A stretch of DNA of 64,000 nucleotides from Metamycoplasma sp051549855 (GTDB lineage: Bacteria; Bacillota_I; Bacilli_A; Mycoplasmatales; Metamycoplasmataceae): NCBI RefSeq assembly GCF_051549855.1, contig NZ_CP196080.1:124001-188000 (forward strand). Direction: 5' to 3'. Positions 31,436-41,247 of the stretch are shown here, piece by piece (the stretch's first letter is position 1; the number at the start of each line of letters is the position of its first letter). A program made the position numbers and the translations under genes. Under the pieces are notes generated by a model that worked only from the letters and a program-made list of their open reading frames with translations, did not search any database and was not told where the DNA came from.

Positions 31436-32524
31436 TTATTTGTATGCTAATTTAGCATCAAAACTTTCACTATTAACTTCTTGCACAAACTGCGCTAAAA
31501 GTTGACCTGCCGCCATTAAATCATTGATATCACAAACTCCAATTGGTGAGTGTAGGTAACGTTGTGGCAATGAAACCGTCATTGTTGCTACTCCACCTTT
31601 TCCGTATTGCAATTCGCCTGCATCAGTTCCTCCACCCGCAGCCACAAATTTATAAGCTCTAATATCATTTTCGCGAGCAACGCTAGCCATTCATTCAACT
31701 AAATTTGGATCCATCATAGTTCCACGATCATAAACTCGTAATGCGGCACCGTGGCTTAGTTTTGTTGTTCCTGGAATTGTGCCAATAGTATCATGACTTG
31801 AAGTAGTATCTAAGGCAATTGCAATGTTAGGTTCAACTAAACTTACAGAACTTTTTGCTCCCCGTGTTCCAACTTCTTCTTGTACTGTTCCAACTAAATA
31901 TAAATCACAGTCTAATTCTTTTTTGTCAACCAGGTGGGCTAAGTATTCTAAAGTTGTAACTCCTGCCCGGTTATCCATTGCTTTACCACCGATTAAGTCT
32001 TCATTAGCAAAGTGAATAGTTTCTCCAGACATGTAGACTCTGTCACCTACTTCTACACCATTTTGGCGAGCTTCTTCATCATCTTTGAAACCAAAATCGG
32101 CATAAATTTCATTATTAGTCATGGCATTTTTAATTTGTTCGTTACTCATAATGTGAATTGAAGTATGCCCAAATAGTCCAGTGAACCTTTTGTTGTCTTT
32201 ATTGGTTACTAATGTTGCTTTTGTTCCAATTGCAACAGAAGGTCAAATTCCACCAACAGGAGTTAAAAGCATTTGCCCTTTTTTATCGATTAAACGAACT
32301 AAATAACCAACTTCATCCATGTGAGCGGTAATCATAACTTTTGGTGCGCTCGATTTTTTTGATTTTTTAAGCATAATTAGTGATCCAAAACCATCACGAC
32401 TGAAGGTGAATGAAGAATCTTTTAGATTTTCTTTTAGCATTTGCACAACTGGCTCTTCATAACGACTCATTGCTTCTAATTCCATGTAAGAAATTAACTT
32501 ATTTTTAAATGTCTTTTTGTCCAT
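31436..32524 (-). CDS. M42 family glutamyl aminopeptidase
   Basis: 362-residue cytosolic zinc aminopeptidase (PepA/FrvX/YsdC type). Metal ligands: ITAHMDEVGYLVR (His, Asp), GKAMDNRAGVTTL (Asp), GTVQEEVGTRGAK (catalytic and metal Glu pair), ALDTTSSHDT (Asp), and LPQRYLHSP (His). All are present, so it should be active. It probably trims peptides imported for amino-acid supply. AAAAGGAG lies before the ATG. Cotranscribed with the kinase gene behind it; the hairpin in front separates it from ppa. Confidence 0.95.
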
Positions 32525-32542
32525 ATGTTTCTCCTTTTAAAA

Positions 32543-32566
32543 AATCAGTACGTTAATGTACTGATT
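32543..32566 (-). terminator. terminator of ppa
   Basis: Perfect 9-bp stem AATCAGTAC/GTACTGATT with a 6-base loop. On the minus strand it continues into TTTT. It lies just behind the ppa stop codon. Confidence 0.85.
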
Positions 32567-32571
32567 AGTGA

Positions 32572-33120
32572 TTAAAGATATTTTTCAGGATGTTCTTTTT
32601 TCATTTTTTCAATGAAATCATCTTTATCCATTGATCCGTATTTATTCATTAATTCAACACATTCGTGGTATTCTTTTTCAGCTCACTCAACATTTTCAAA
32701 TCCAGTAACTTGAGTAATTCCTTCACGTTTAAAGTTTTTGTAAGTACTGAAGAAGTTTGACACACTTTGTAGTCACATTTGATCTAAGTCAGCTAGTGAT
32801 TGAATGTGATCTAAACGATAGTCATCAGCATGTACTGCGATTAATTTAGTATCAGTTTCACCATCATCAATCATTTTCATTGCTCCAACTACTCTTGCTT
32901 CTAGACTTACTCCAGGCATGAATGTTTCAGATGAGTAAACTAAAACATCTAGTTCGTCTCCATCTCAATCTAATGCTTCAGCAATATAACCGTAGTTTGC
33001 AGGATATTTAAAATCTCCTCTCAAAATTCTGTCAACAGCTATCTTTCCTGTTTTACGATTGTATTCATATTTGATTGAGCTTCCTTTTGAAATCTCAATA
33101 TTTACAGTAATTTTTTTCAT
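32572..33120 (-). CDS. ppa: inorganic pyrophosphatase
   Basis: Soluble family I pyrophosphatase of 182 residues; drives biosynthesis by hydrolysing PPi. SIKYEYNRKTGKIAVDRIL, YPANYGYIAEALDWDGDELDVLVY (metal-binding Asp cluster DGDELD) and HADDYRLDHIQSL are the expected active-site segments. The C-terminus YHECVELMNKYGSMDK is mycoplasma-like. No ribosome-binding site; TAAAAT ends seven bases before the ATG. Confidence 0.96.
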
Positions 33121-33127
33121 AAATTTA

Positions 33128-33133
33128 ATTTTA
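33128..33133 (-). promoter_or_regulatory. -10 candidate of ppa (leaderless candidate)
   Basis: TAAAAT on the minus strand with seven bases to the ATG and no Shine-Dalgarno sequence. Confidence 0.5.
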
Positions 33134-33154
33134 GTTAAAAACTAATCAAAATAA

Positions 33155-33178
33155 TAAAAAAAGAACCAAAAGGTTCTC
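33155..33178 (-). terminator. terminator of rpsT
   Basis: AGAACC/GGTTCT with an AAAA loop; on the minus strand followed by TTTTTTT. Confidence 0.85.
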
Positions 33179-33187
33179 TGAATACAA

Positions 33188-33457
33188 TTAAGCTTGTGCT
33201 TTAGCTTTAGCAACAAAAGCATCTAAACGAGCAGCTTTACGTGCACCATTATTTTTGTGTAGTACACCTTTTGAAACGGCTTTGTCAATTTCGTGGTGAG
33301 CTTTTGAAAGTAATTCACTAACATTTTCTGCATTATTCATTGCAGCAAGTTTAGTTTTCTTGATAGCTGTACGAACTCTTGATTTAATTGCAGCGTTTCT
33401 AACTCTTGCTTTTTCGTTTGATACGATAGCTTTCATTTTTGATTTAATATTTGCCAT
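33188..33457 (-). CDS. rpsT: 30S ribosomal protein S20
   Basis: 89 residues, very basic helical bundle that binds 16S rRNA. ANIKSKMKAIVSNEKARVRN and KSRVRTAIKKTKLAA are typical, as is VLHKNNGARKAARLDAFV near the end. GAGGAGACAAATAA precedes the ATG. Single-gene unit with its own terminator. Confidence 0.97.
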   Translation of the reverse strand: MANIKSKMKAIVSNEKARVRNAAIKSRVRTAIKKTKLAAMNNAENVSELLSKAHHEIDKAVSKGVLHKNNGARKAARLDAFVAKAKAQA

Positions 33458-33526
33458 TTATTTGTCTCCTCGATTAGTTGATAAAAGCATTATAACCAAA
33501 AAAATAAAACTTAAACATAAATCATA

Positions 33527-33532
33527 TAAAAT
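33527..33532 (+). promoter_or_regulatory. -10 candidate of the YgjP-like gene (leaderless candidate)
   Basis: TAAAAT (inside TATAAAAT) with seven bases to the chosen ATG; no Shine-Dalgarno sequence. Confidence 0.45.
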
Positions 33533-33539
33533 TTATGTC

Positions 33540-34265
33540 ATGCTTGAAACTGGACTGAGTAATAATATTGTATTACAAATTGGCGAAAAAACCTTTAAAT
33601 TTGTAATTGTACCAACTAATAATAGTCGCACAATCTTAAGGCCGCGTGATGATTGTTTTGAAATTAGTCTTTCAATCTACCACCAACAAATCGACTGAAA
33701 CTGAGTAAGAAGATTGGTTGCTAAAAAATATTATGATTACAATTTTGCAACTCAAGCAATTAATATTAAAAAACAGTATTTTTTTTACTTCGGACAACAA
33801 ATATTTTTTTCAATAACTGATAAACACGTCATTTTTGAAATTAACGAAAAAGTTTGAAAATTGAAATTAACTAAAGATGATAAAGGTGAGATAAGTAAAA
33901 AAATCAGTCTTTTTTTGAAAAAAGAGTTAGAAAAATTTATTTTTTTAGCACACAAGTGATGTGAAAACTTAATGCAAATATCGAATTTAGAAAAAAATAT
34001 CAAAATTGTCAAAGTAACTTCGTTTTGAGGTAAATACATTCTTAAAAATAATGAAAAAACATTCAAATATAATTTAAGATTGATACATTTCGATCCAAAC
34101 ATAATTTACTCAGTCATAATTCATGAATTGGTTCATATTACTCATCACAATCACGGACCAGAATTTAAAAAAACACTGAAAGAATATGTTCCTAATTACA
34201 AACAACTCAACAAATATTTAAGCAACAATCAATTTAGTTTAATCGGAGGAAATAGCAATGAATAA
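33540..34265 (+). CDS. YgjP-like zinc metallopeptidase (DUF45/SprT-like)
   Basis: 241 residues. The C-terminal half carries SVIIHELVHITHHNHGPEFKK: HExxH with a third His in NHGPEF, as in the YgjP/WLM-type metal-dependent hydrolases. The N-terminal half is beta-rich (NIVLQIGEKTFKFVIVPTNN). KVTSFWGKYILKNN replaces the usual SRWGSCS segment before the zinc motif. Substrate unknown. The start is uncertain: an ATG at 33535 is in another frame, and only 33540 keeps this frame. It overlaps the NERD gene by eight bases. Confidence 0.85.
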
Positions 34266-35001
34266 TTTACTGACTGTACTAAAAGAAGAAATTCAAAATA
34301 CAACTGTAGAAACTAATAATGCTGCGTCTGTTGCTAATCCAACAATAATAAAAAATGGTTTAATAGCAGCTATGGTTATTTTAATCTTGCTAGCCGTGGC
34401 AGGATTTGTAATTTTTCTATTTTATCGTTTAAAAATTAAGAAAAAATTGGGACGGGGAAGAGATTTTGAAAAAGAATTTGCCAAAAAAATTCAACAATGA
34501 TCTTCTAGCCAAGATTTCTTTTTTATTCCTAGTTCATTACTAAAATATGAAAAGAAACTTTTTGAAGTGGATGGTATATTAATTTCTAATCGTGGGGTTA
34601 TTGTTATTGAAATGAAGTCGTTTAATGCTGATATAGAAGGTGATTACAACAATAATGTTTGATGAAAAGTAAAACCAAAAGTTCGTTATGAAATTAAAAA
34701 TCATTTAAAACAAAACGACAAACACATTGAACACTTACAAAACATCATTGGAAAAGATATAAATGTTTATTCTTTTTTAATTTATGAAAATTTTGGAACA
34801 AACAAAATAAATATTGCTTCAGTTCCTGATTGAGCTTTGGTATTTAAGGACAATGAATTCGAGTCAAAAATGCAGTATTATAAAGAAGCAATTGAATCAA
34901 GTTATGATCGTCAAGATGTTGTAGAAACATACAATAAGATTGAAAAAGCTATTACTCATTCAGCAAAAGATAAAGCTAAATTTGCTACTTTCTTTAAATA
35001 A
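34258..35001 (+). CDS. membrane-anchored NERD (nuclease-related) domain protein
   Basis: 247 residues. Residues 1-30 are polar, then a membrane segment (GLIAAMVILILLAVAGFVIFLF, about 33-54) and a basic stop-transfer RLKIKKKLGRG. The cytoplasmic NERD domain follows: GRDFEKEFAKKI, SLLKYEKKLFEVDGILISN and VIVIEMKSFNADIEG, with the D-(10)-ExK pattern of the PD-(D/E)xK fold. The substrate is unknown; NERD proteins are presumed nucleases. The start ATGAATAA overlaps the stop of the metallopeptidase gene, so the pair is probably coexpressed. Confidence 0.88.
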
Positions 35002-35006
35002 TTATT

Positions 35007-35037
35007 AGACACCAGTCTCCCTGTGTGTCTTTTTTTG
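35007..35037 (+). terminator. terminator of the NERD gene
   Basis: AGACAC/GTGTCT with a 12-base loop and a run of T. Confidence 0.8.
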
Positions 35038-35060
35038 TGTCAAAATGTGTCAAAATGTGT
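35036..35060 (+). repeat. 10-bp tandem repeat TGTGTCAAAA
   Basis: Two full copies plus a third TGTGT. It lies right behind the terminator and upstream of the palindrome at 35102. Confidence 0.7.
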
Positions 35061-35101
35061 ACTTTTTGAGTAAAAAAATTTTTATTGTGATAAACTTAGT
35101 A

Positions 35102-35119
35102 CATATTTTTAAAAATATG
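35102..35119 (+). promoter_or_regulatory. 18-bp perfect palindrome upstream of the tail-anchored protein gene
   Basis: CATATTTTTAAAAATATG is fully self-complementary without spacer. It lies just upstream of the -10 candidates TAATAT (35123-35128) and TATAAA (35134-35139), about 37 bases before the ATG at 35156. The position suits an operator, but an AT-only palindrome can also occur by chance in such DNA. Confidence 0.45.
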
Positions 35120-35155
35120 AATTAATATAGCATTATAAAATTCGAAAGGAATAAA

Positions 35156-35674
35156 ATGGCAGTAAGAACAAGATTCTACATCATTGAAAAACGTGATGAA
35201 GAAAATAACCTAACATGACATTTAAAACGTGCTAAACAAGATAATTACTTTACATTCGACAATTTCCAAGACAGTTTAAATAAATTTATCGAAATTGCTA
35301 AAGGATTAGAAGGTGACTCACGTGTTTGATTCCACCAAAATGGTGCTTTCCGTGGAAGCATGGGAATGGAATCAGCTCTAAAAAGTATTGAAGAACTACA
35401 AGCAAATAATGTTTCTTCACAAGAAGCAACAGATTACTTGGTTTCAAAAAACCTAATTGAATCTTCATCTAAAAAAGAAGACGAAGAAGAAAAAGAAGAA
35501 CAACAACAACCAGTAGAAGAAGCAAAACCAGTTTCATATGAAGAACAAAGTCAAACAACAACTGTTGTAACATATGAAAAAGTTCCTAAAGGATACTATG
35601 TTCTAGTTTCATTGCTACTTATTTTAGTTCTTGTATGCATTATCTTAGTTGCTGTAGCTTTTGCTAAAAAATAA
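35156..35674 (+). CDS. tail-anchored hypothetical protein
   Basis: 172 residues, not recognised. The N-terminal 110 residues form a soluble domain (AVRTRFYIIEKRDEENNLTW, RVWFHQNGAFRGSMGMESAL). An acidic Glu/Gln/Lys linker follows, then a single membrane segment at the very C-terminus (YYVLVSLLLILVLVCIILVAVAFAKK), so the main domain would face the cytoplasm. The good ribosome-binding site (GAAAGGAAT) and regular codon choice suggest a well-expressed protein. It stands alone between two terminators, behind the palindrome at 35102. Confidence 0.85.
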
Positions 35675-35688
35675 TTAGAAAAATTTAG

Positions 35689-35717
35689 AATAGTCCGGTT
35701 AAGCCGGTCTATTTTTA
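35689..35717 (+). terminator. terminator of the tail-anchored protein gene
   Basis: AATAGTCCGG/CCGGTCTATT, 10 positions with one T-T mismatch, then TTTTT. Confidence 0.85.
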
Positions 35718-35779
35718 TTGCCTTTCTTATAGAAAGTGTTTAGAAATTACTAAGTAATTAATATAAAATTTATAAATAT

Positions 35780-36982
35780 ATGAATTTAGCAAGTTTACGT
35801 CGCCCAAAAAATCTCGAAGATTTCATTTGTGAAGACTGACAAAGAGATTTTTTTGCAAGAATTATTCAAGTTAAAGATGATCGTTCATTTTTATTTTTTG
35901 GTCCCCCAGGAAGTGGTAAAACAACAATCAGTTTAATTCTTGCTAATGAAATGCAAAAGAGTTTTGCTTATTTCAATGCTGCTATCGATAACAAGCAAAC
36001 ATTAGTCAATTTAATTGAAGAAAACGAAATTTTGATTGTTGATGAAATTCATAGACTAAACAAAGACAAACAAGATATCTTGTTGCCACATCTTGAAAAT
36101 CAAAGCATCACTGTATACGCAACAACTACTGAAAATCCTTTTTTCAAGGTTAATCCTGCCTTAAGAAGCCGTATGAATATTTTTGAATTCAAAAAGCCGA
36201 CTGACAAATTGATGCTTGAATATGCAAAAAATATTAATCAAAAATTGGAATTATTCACAGTGGAAAATGAAGATGTTTATCGAGTTTTAGTAAAGCATGC
36301 TAATCGAGATTTTCGTATCTTACTAAGTGACTTAGAACTATTGGCTAAATTGTATAGAAAAGAAACAATAGATGTAAATAAAGTAAAACTAATTTTTTCA
36401 GTTATCAATTTTGGAATTGATCAAGATGGTAATGAATTTTACAATCATTTGAGTGCTTTTCACAAATCATTAAGAGGAAGTGATCCTGATGGAGCTTTGT
36501 ATTGAGGATATTTGTTGTATAAAAGCAAAAATTTTGATGATATGTTTAGAAGAATGATTTGCGCCAGTTATGAAGATGTCGGACTAGCTAATCCAAGTTG
36601 TGGTTCGCAAACACTCCAAGCCATTGAAGCATTTGAAAGATTAGGTGAAGCTGAAGGTTATCTACCTATCGCTTTTGCAATTCTAAATATTGCCTTAAGT
36701 CCTAAAAGTAACAGTGTCATTGAAGCCTGGTCAAACACTTCAGTAAATGTCGAAAATCGTGGTGCATATGATGTTCCTACTCACTTAAAGGACTCGCATT
36801 ATAAATCGGCAAAAAAATTAGGACATGGTGTTGAATATAAATACCCACATAACTATCAAAATCATTGAGTAAAACAACAATATTTACCAGATGAATTAAC
36901 AGGTCAAAAATTTTACACTGCTAGTGAAAATAGCTATGAGCAAAAAATTTATAACTACTGAAAGAAAATAAAAGGAGAATAA
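35780..36982 (+). CDS. rarA: replication-associated recombination protein A (AAA+ ATPase)
   Basis: RarA/MgsA clamp-loader-like ATPase acting at stalled forks; 400 residues. LFFGPPGSGKTTISLIL is Walker A (41-48), ILIVDEIHRLNKDKQD Walker B, and YATTTENPFFKVNPALRSR sensor 1 with the arginine finger. The C-terminal tetramerisation part has HKSLRGSDPDGALYW and MICASYEDVGLANP, the family hallmark. No ribosome-binding site; TAAAAT ends 10 bases before the ATG. Its last codons contain the AAAGGAG used by pheS, one base behind the stop. Confidence 0.95.
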
Positions 36983-36983
36983 G

Positions 36984-37928
36984 ATGAAATTTGACTTATC
37001 GGAAATCAAAAATTTAGAAGATTTAAAGCAATTAAAAGCAAAATTCAATGCTCCAGATAGTGAAATTGGACTTTTAATGCAACAATTAAAAGAAGCTAGT
37101 CCGGATCAAAAAGCTGCTATTGGTAAAAAAATTAAAGTTTTAAAAGAAGAAGCTGAAACGTTTTTTGAAAAAGCAAAAGAACACATTTTACAACTTGAAA
37201 TTGAACAATCTATCGCTAAAGACTGAATTGATGTTAATGAACCAGTTACTAAGAAAGGTGGAATTCATCCAATCAATTTGATTATCACAAGAATGCAAGA
37301 CTGATTTAATTCAAACGGATATTTTGAAACTAGAGCGAGTGAAATCGAAACAGACGAATATAATTTTGAACGTTTAAATATTTTAAAATCGCATCCAGCA
37401 CGTGACATGCAAGACTCACTATTTATCGATGAAAACACATTGTTACGTACTCATAACACAGGAATTAGTGCAAGAGCATTGCAAAAATATGCAAATCAAT
37501 CATTTAGTCAATATGCTATTGGTAAAGTTTATCGTAATGACGAAGAAGATCAAACACACTCACATCAATTTACTCAGTTAGATTTTGTGTCGGTTGGATA
37601 TACAAATTTTGGTAATTTAATGTGAACCTTAAAAAGTTTATTGTCATATGTTTTGGAAGAAGAAGTAGAAATTCGCTTGCGTCCTTCATATTTCCCATTC
37701 ACTGAACCTAGCGTTGAAGTTGATGTATTTTACAAGAATCGTTGAATCGAAGTTTTAGGAGCAGGAATGTTACATGAAAACGTGTTAAAAATGGCAGGTT
37801 ACACAAATGACATGAATGGTTTTGCAGCCGGAATAGGAATCGAAAGAATAGCTATGATTAAATATGGAATCAATGACATTCGCGAATTCTACACAAACGA
37901 TGAAAGATTTTTAAAGCAATTTAGATAG
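36984..37928 (+). CDS. pheS: phenylalanyl-tRNA synthetase alpha subunit
   Basis: Catalytic subunit of the PheS2T2 enzyme; 314 residues. The coiled-coil N-terminus is followed by class II motifs: LRTHNTGISARAL, KVYRNDEEDQTHSHQFTQLD (motif 2) and IEVLGAGMLHENVL, with GFAAGIGIERIAMIKYGI as motif 3. Ribosome-binding AAAGGAG overlaps the rarA end. It lies 11 bases before pheT, in the order rarA-pheS-pheT. Confidence 0.96.
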
Positions 37929-37939
37929 GAGAAAACAAG

Positions 37940-40108
37940 ATGTTATTTTCATTTTTAGAATTAAAACGTTTAGCAAATTTAGATGAAAGCATCACAATAG
38001 AAGAAGTTGCTAAGGCAATCAATTCAATTGGTTTTGAAGTTGAAGAACATTGACGCTTTGCTGATGTTGAAGGTATCAAATTTGGCCATGTTTTAAAGAC
38101 TTATCCTAATCCTAATTCAGATCGTTTAACTGTTTGTGAAATTGAATTTAATGACAAAATCAGAACTATTCAAACTAATGCTACCAATGTAAAAGAAGGT
38201 CACTACTTAATGGCTTTTGTACCTGGTTCAAGAAGCAAAAAAGATGTTTTTCAGGCTCGTGAAATGCGTTCGATTATTAGTGAAGGAATGTTGGTTGGAC
38301 TTGAAGAAATTGGTTTTAAACCTGATTCTATTAGCGAAAAAAATATGTGAAATGATGGAATATTCGTCTTTGAAAACAAAGTAGATTTAAACCTAGATCC
38401 AATTGAATATTTTGCCTTAGATGACTATATCATCGATATCAGCATTTTATCTAACCGAGCAGACGCTAATTCATATTTAATAATGGCAAAAGAATTAGCT
38501 GCTTATTTTGGTACAACTCCTTTATCTTTAAACAAATTGCTAACAAAAGAGTTTCATTCAGATTTCAGTATCAAATCACTGCAAGAAACCAATCACTTTA
38601 CACTTAGAGAAATTAAAGTTGAAGATATTAAAATTTCTTTACAAGATGAACTATTTTTAATGAAAAATGAGATAAAGTCAATCTCTAAAGCAGTTGATTT
38701 ATCAAATTTAGTGCTCCTATACGCAGGTCTACCCACTCACGCTTATGATGTAAGAAAATTAAATTCAAAAGATTTTGAAGTGAAAAAATACACAGGCCAA
38801 GCAGTAGTTTTTGGTAATAAAGAAGTTGAACTTGACCAAAGCTTATGTGTTTTAAACAACAACAAAGTTGTTTCAGTGGCAGCTGTTATAGGTTGCGAAA
38901 ATAGTGGTTGCGATAGTCAAACAACATCAGCTTTATTTGAAATTGCTTCTTTTGATTTAAAAGAAGTAAGAAATTCAAAAAAACAAGTCAAAATAGAAAC
39001 AAATTCAGCTAACCGTGCTTCAAAAGAAATTAGCATGGGATCAATTTTGTTAGCACATGAATATCTAGAATCAAAAGTAAATCAGGCTAGCCAAATTATT
39101 GGTTATGAAGATGCCAAACAACACACTTTTGATTATGATGCAGCCTATTTAGATTTTTATGCTGGTTTTGAGATTACAGCAACTGATAAATTTAAACAAA
39201 CCTTACAAAAATTAAATACTCTTGGCATTGAGATTAAAGACGAAAAAGTAATGGCGCCTGCCTATCGTTATGATTTAAAAACAATGCAAGATTTAACTGA
39301 AGAAGTGTTCCGCTTCTATGGTTATGAAAATTTTGCCATTATTCAACCAGAAATTAAGCAAGTTGAAAATGTTACATACAAAGATTACAACAACATTTTA
39401 AAAGCAATGAAATATCAAAATGTGCGTACTTTCACCCTGACTAGTGCTAAGGCCAATATTTTAAATCCTTTTGATTTCAATTCAACAATCGATTTAGCAA
39501 CTTATGCTTCTAGTGATCGAAATCAGTTGCGTCACTCACTTGCTCTTTCACTAGCTGAAGTGTTAGACTACAATCAAAAACGAAGCATTAAAAAAATGTC
39601 AATCTTCGAAATTGGAATGATTCAGGACAAAAGCAATGTTTTAGGACTAGCTTCAAACGAAAAAAGTTTCAACGAAATGAAACAAGATATTATCGACTTA
39701 CTTGATTGTCAAGTTGAATTTATAAAACAAGAAAACAAATATTTGCACCCGAATTATTCAGCCTTAATTTTCAAAAACGGTAAAATGATTGGATATTTAG
39801 GTAAGTTGAATCCACAAGTATATCAAAGCGATGCAATTTATGCTGAAATCTTTTTAGATGAAGATAAAGCTAAAGCACCAATCTTTGCAAATTACAAGCA
39901 TGATCCTTTAAAAACTAGAGATTTTACAATCAATTTACAAAATCATGAAAGTGTTCAAACTGTTTTAGATAAAATTGCAAAACTTAAGGGTATCTATCAA
40001 GTTAGTGTTATTGACAAATATCAAAAAGATGACGGTAGTGTCAATGTAACATTTAGCTTTTTAGTCGAAGATTGAGCAATTAAAAAATTAGAAAGTGTTT
40101 TGGGTTAA
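37940..40108 (+). CDS. pheT: phenylalanyl-tRNA synthetase beta subunit
   Basis: 722 residues, somewhat shorter than the usual 780-800, as in other mollicutes. EMAP-like tRNA-binding domain at residues about 40-150 (VEGIKFGHVLKTYPNPNSDRL, TNATNVKEGHYLMAFVPGS). B3/B4 editing-type region with LYAGLPTHAYDVRKLNS. B5 and the catalytic-like core follow. A C-terminal ferredoxin-fold anticodon-binding domain (DPLKTRDFTINLQNHESV) ends the protein. It is the last gene of the operon; the terminator stem begins before the stop codon. Confidence 0.95.
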
Positions 40109-40122
40109 ACCAACACTTTTTA
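40092..40122 (+). terminator. terminator of the rarA-pheS-pheT operon
   Basis: AAAGTGTT/AACACTTT with inner GG/CC pairs, loop containing the pheT stop codon, then TTTTTA. Confidence 0.8.
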
Positions 40123-40174
40123 TTTTGATTTAAAAACTGTGCTAATTTCTTACTTTAATAAGTAGGAGGAAAAA

Positions 40175-41170
40175 GTGGAAAAAGAACAAATAAGAAGTAT
40201 GCTAGAAACAACCTTGAAAGAGATAGAAAAAAGATTTGGTAAAGAATCAATCATGTTTTTAGGTAACAAACCAGATCAAAACTGCGAAACTTTTTCAAGT
40301 GGCTCTATAGCAATTGATGGTGCGCTGGGTATAGGCGGATGACCAAAGGGAAGAATTGTTGAAATATACGGACCCGAAAGCAGTGGTAAAACAACAATAA
40401 GTTTGCATGCAATTGCTGAAGTCCAAAAAAATGGCGGAATAGCAGCATTTATTGATGCCGAGCACTCAATCGATACAACTTATGCTAAGGCTTTAGGTGT
40501 TGATATTTCGAATTTAATATTGTCACAGCCAGATAGTGGAGAGCAAGCTCTAGAAATTGCTGATATTTTAATTAAAACAGGACAAATTGACTTGATTGTT
40601 GTTGACTCCGTTGCCGCTTTGGTTCCTGAGGCTGAATTAAATGGCGAAATGCGCGACCAAGTTATTGGTGCTCAAGCAAGATTAATGTCAAAAGCACTTA
40701 GAAAAATTACCGCTTCACTAGCTAAAAATAAAACAACAATTATTTTTATCAATCAAATTAGAGAAAAAGTTGGAATCATTTTTGGTAATCCCGAAACTAC
40801 TCCTGGTGGTAAAGCACTAAAATTCTATTCTTCAATTAGAGCTGAAGTAAGAAAGACGCAAAACATTAGTGAAAATAACGAAATAAACGGAAATGGGATA
40901 AAAGTAAAAATTGTTAAAAACAAACTGGCTGCCCCATATAAAATTGCTAATGTGGAAATAGTTTTTGGTCACGGATTTGACAAAACTGGCGAACTTGTTT
41001 CTTTAGCAGAAGAATTCAAAATTATTGAGAAGAAAGGCTCTTGATACTCGTATAACAATGAAAATATAGCTCAAGGAAAACAAAAAGTTCGTGAATATCT
41101 ACTTCTTAATAAAGATAAATATGATGAAATAGAGCAAAAAGTCCAACAAAAAATTAAAGAACAAAATTAG
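40175..41170 (+). CDS. recA: RecA recombinase
   Basis: Strand exchange and DNA repair; 331 residues. GPESSGKTT is Walker A (66-73), LIVVDSVAALVP Walker B, and FINQIREKVGIIFGNPETTPGG covers the L2 DNA-binding loop. The C-terminal acidic tail found in many RecAs is absent; the protein ends QQKIKEQN. It starts with GTG behind GTAGGAGGAAAAA, which decides the start. Single-gene unit with terminator. Confidence 0.97.
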
Positions 41171-41176
41171 GCAATC

Positions 41177-41199
41177 AAGATTGTGTTGACAATCTTTTT
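41177..41199 (+). terminator. terminator of recA
   Basis: Perfect 8-bp stem AAGATTGT/ACAATCTT, loop GTTG, T-run. Confidence 0.9.
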
Positions 41200-41247
41200 G
41201 CTTTTATCTTAGGATTTTTTTGAATTAGTATAAAATTAAAATTAATT

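Noticed and set aside
35036..35060. Tandem repeat as a CRISPR remnant
   Set aside because: The unit is only 10 bases without spacers, and no cas genes are present.
41171..41247. Recurrence of short AT hairpins between operons as mobile repeats
   Set aside because: They differ in sequence and each fits a terminator position; no flanking duplications or transposase were found.
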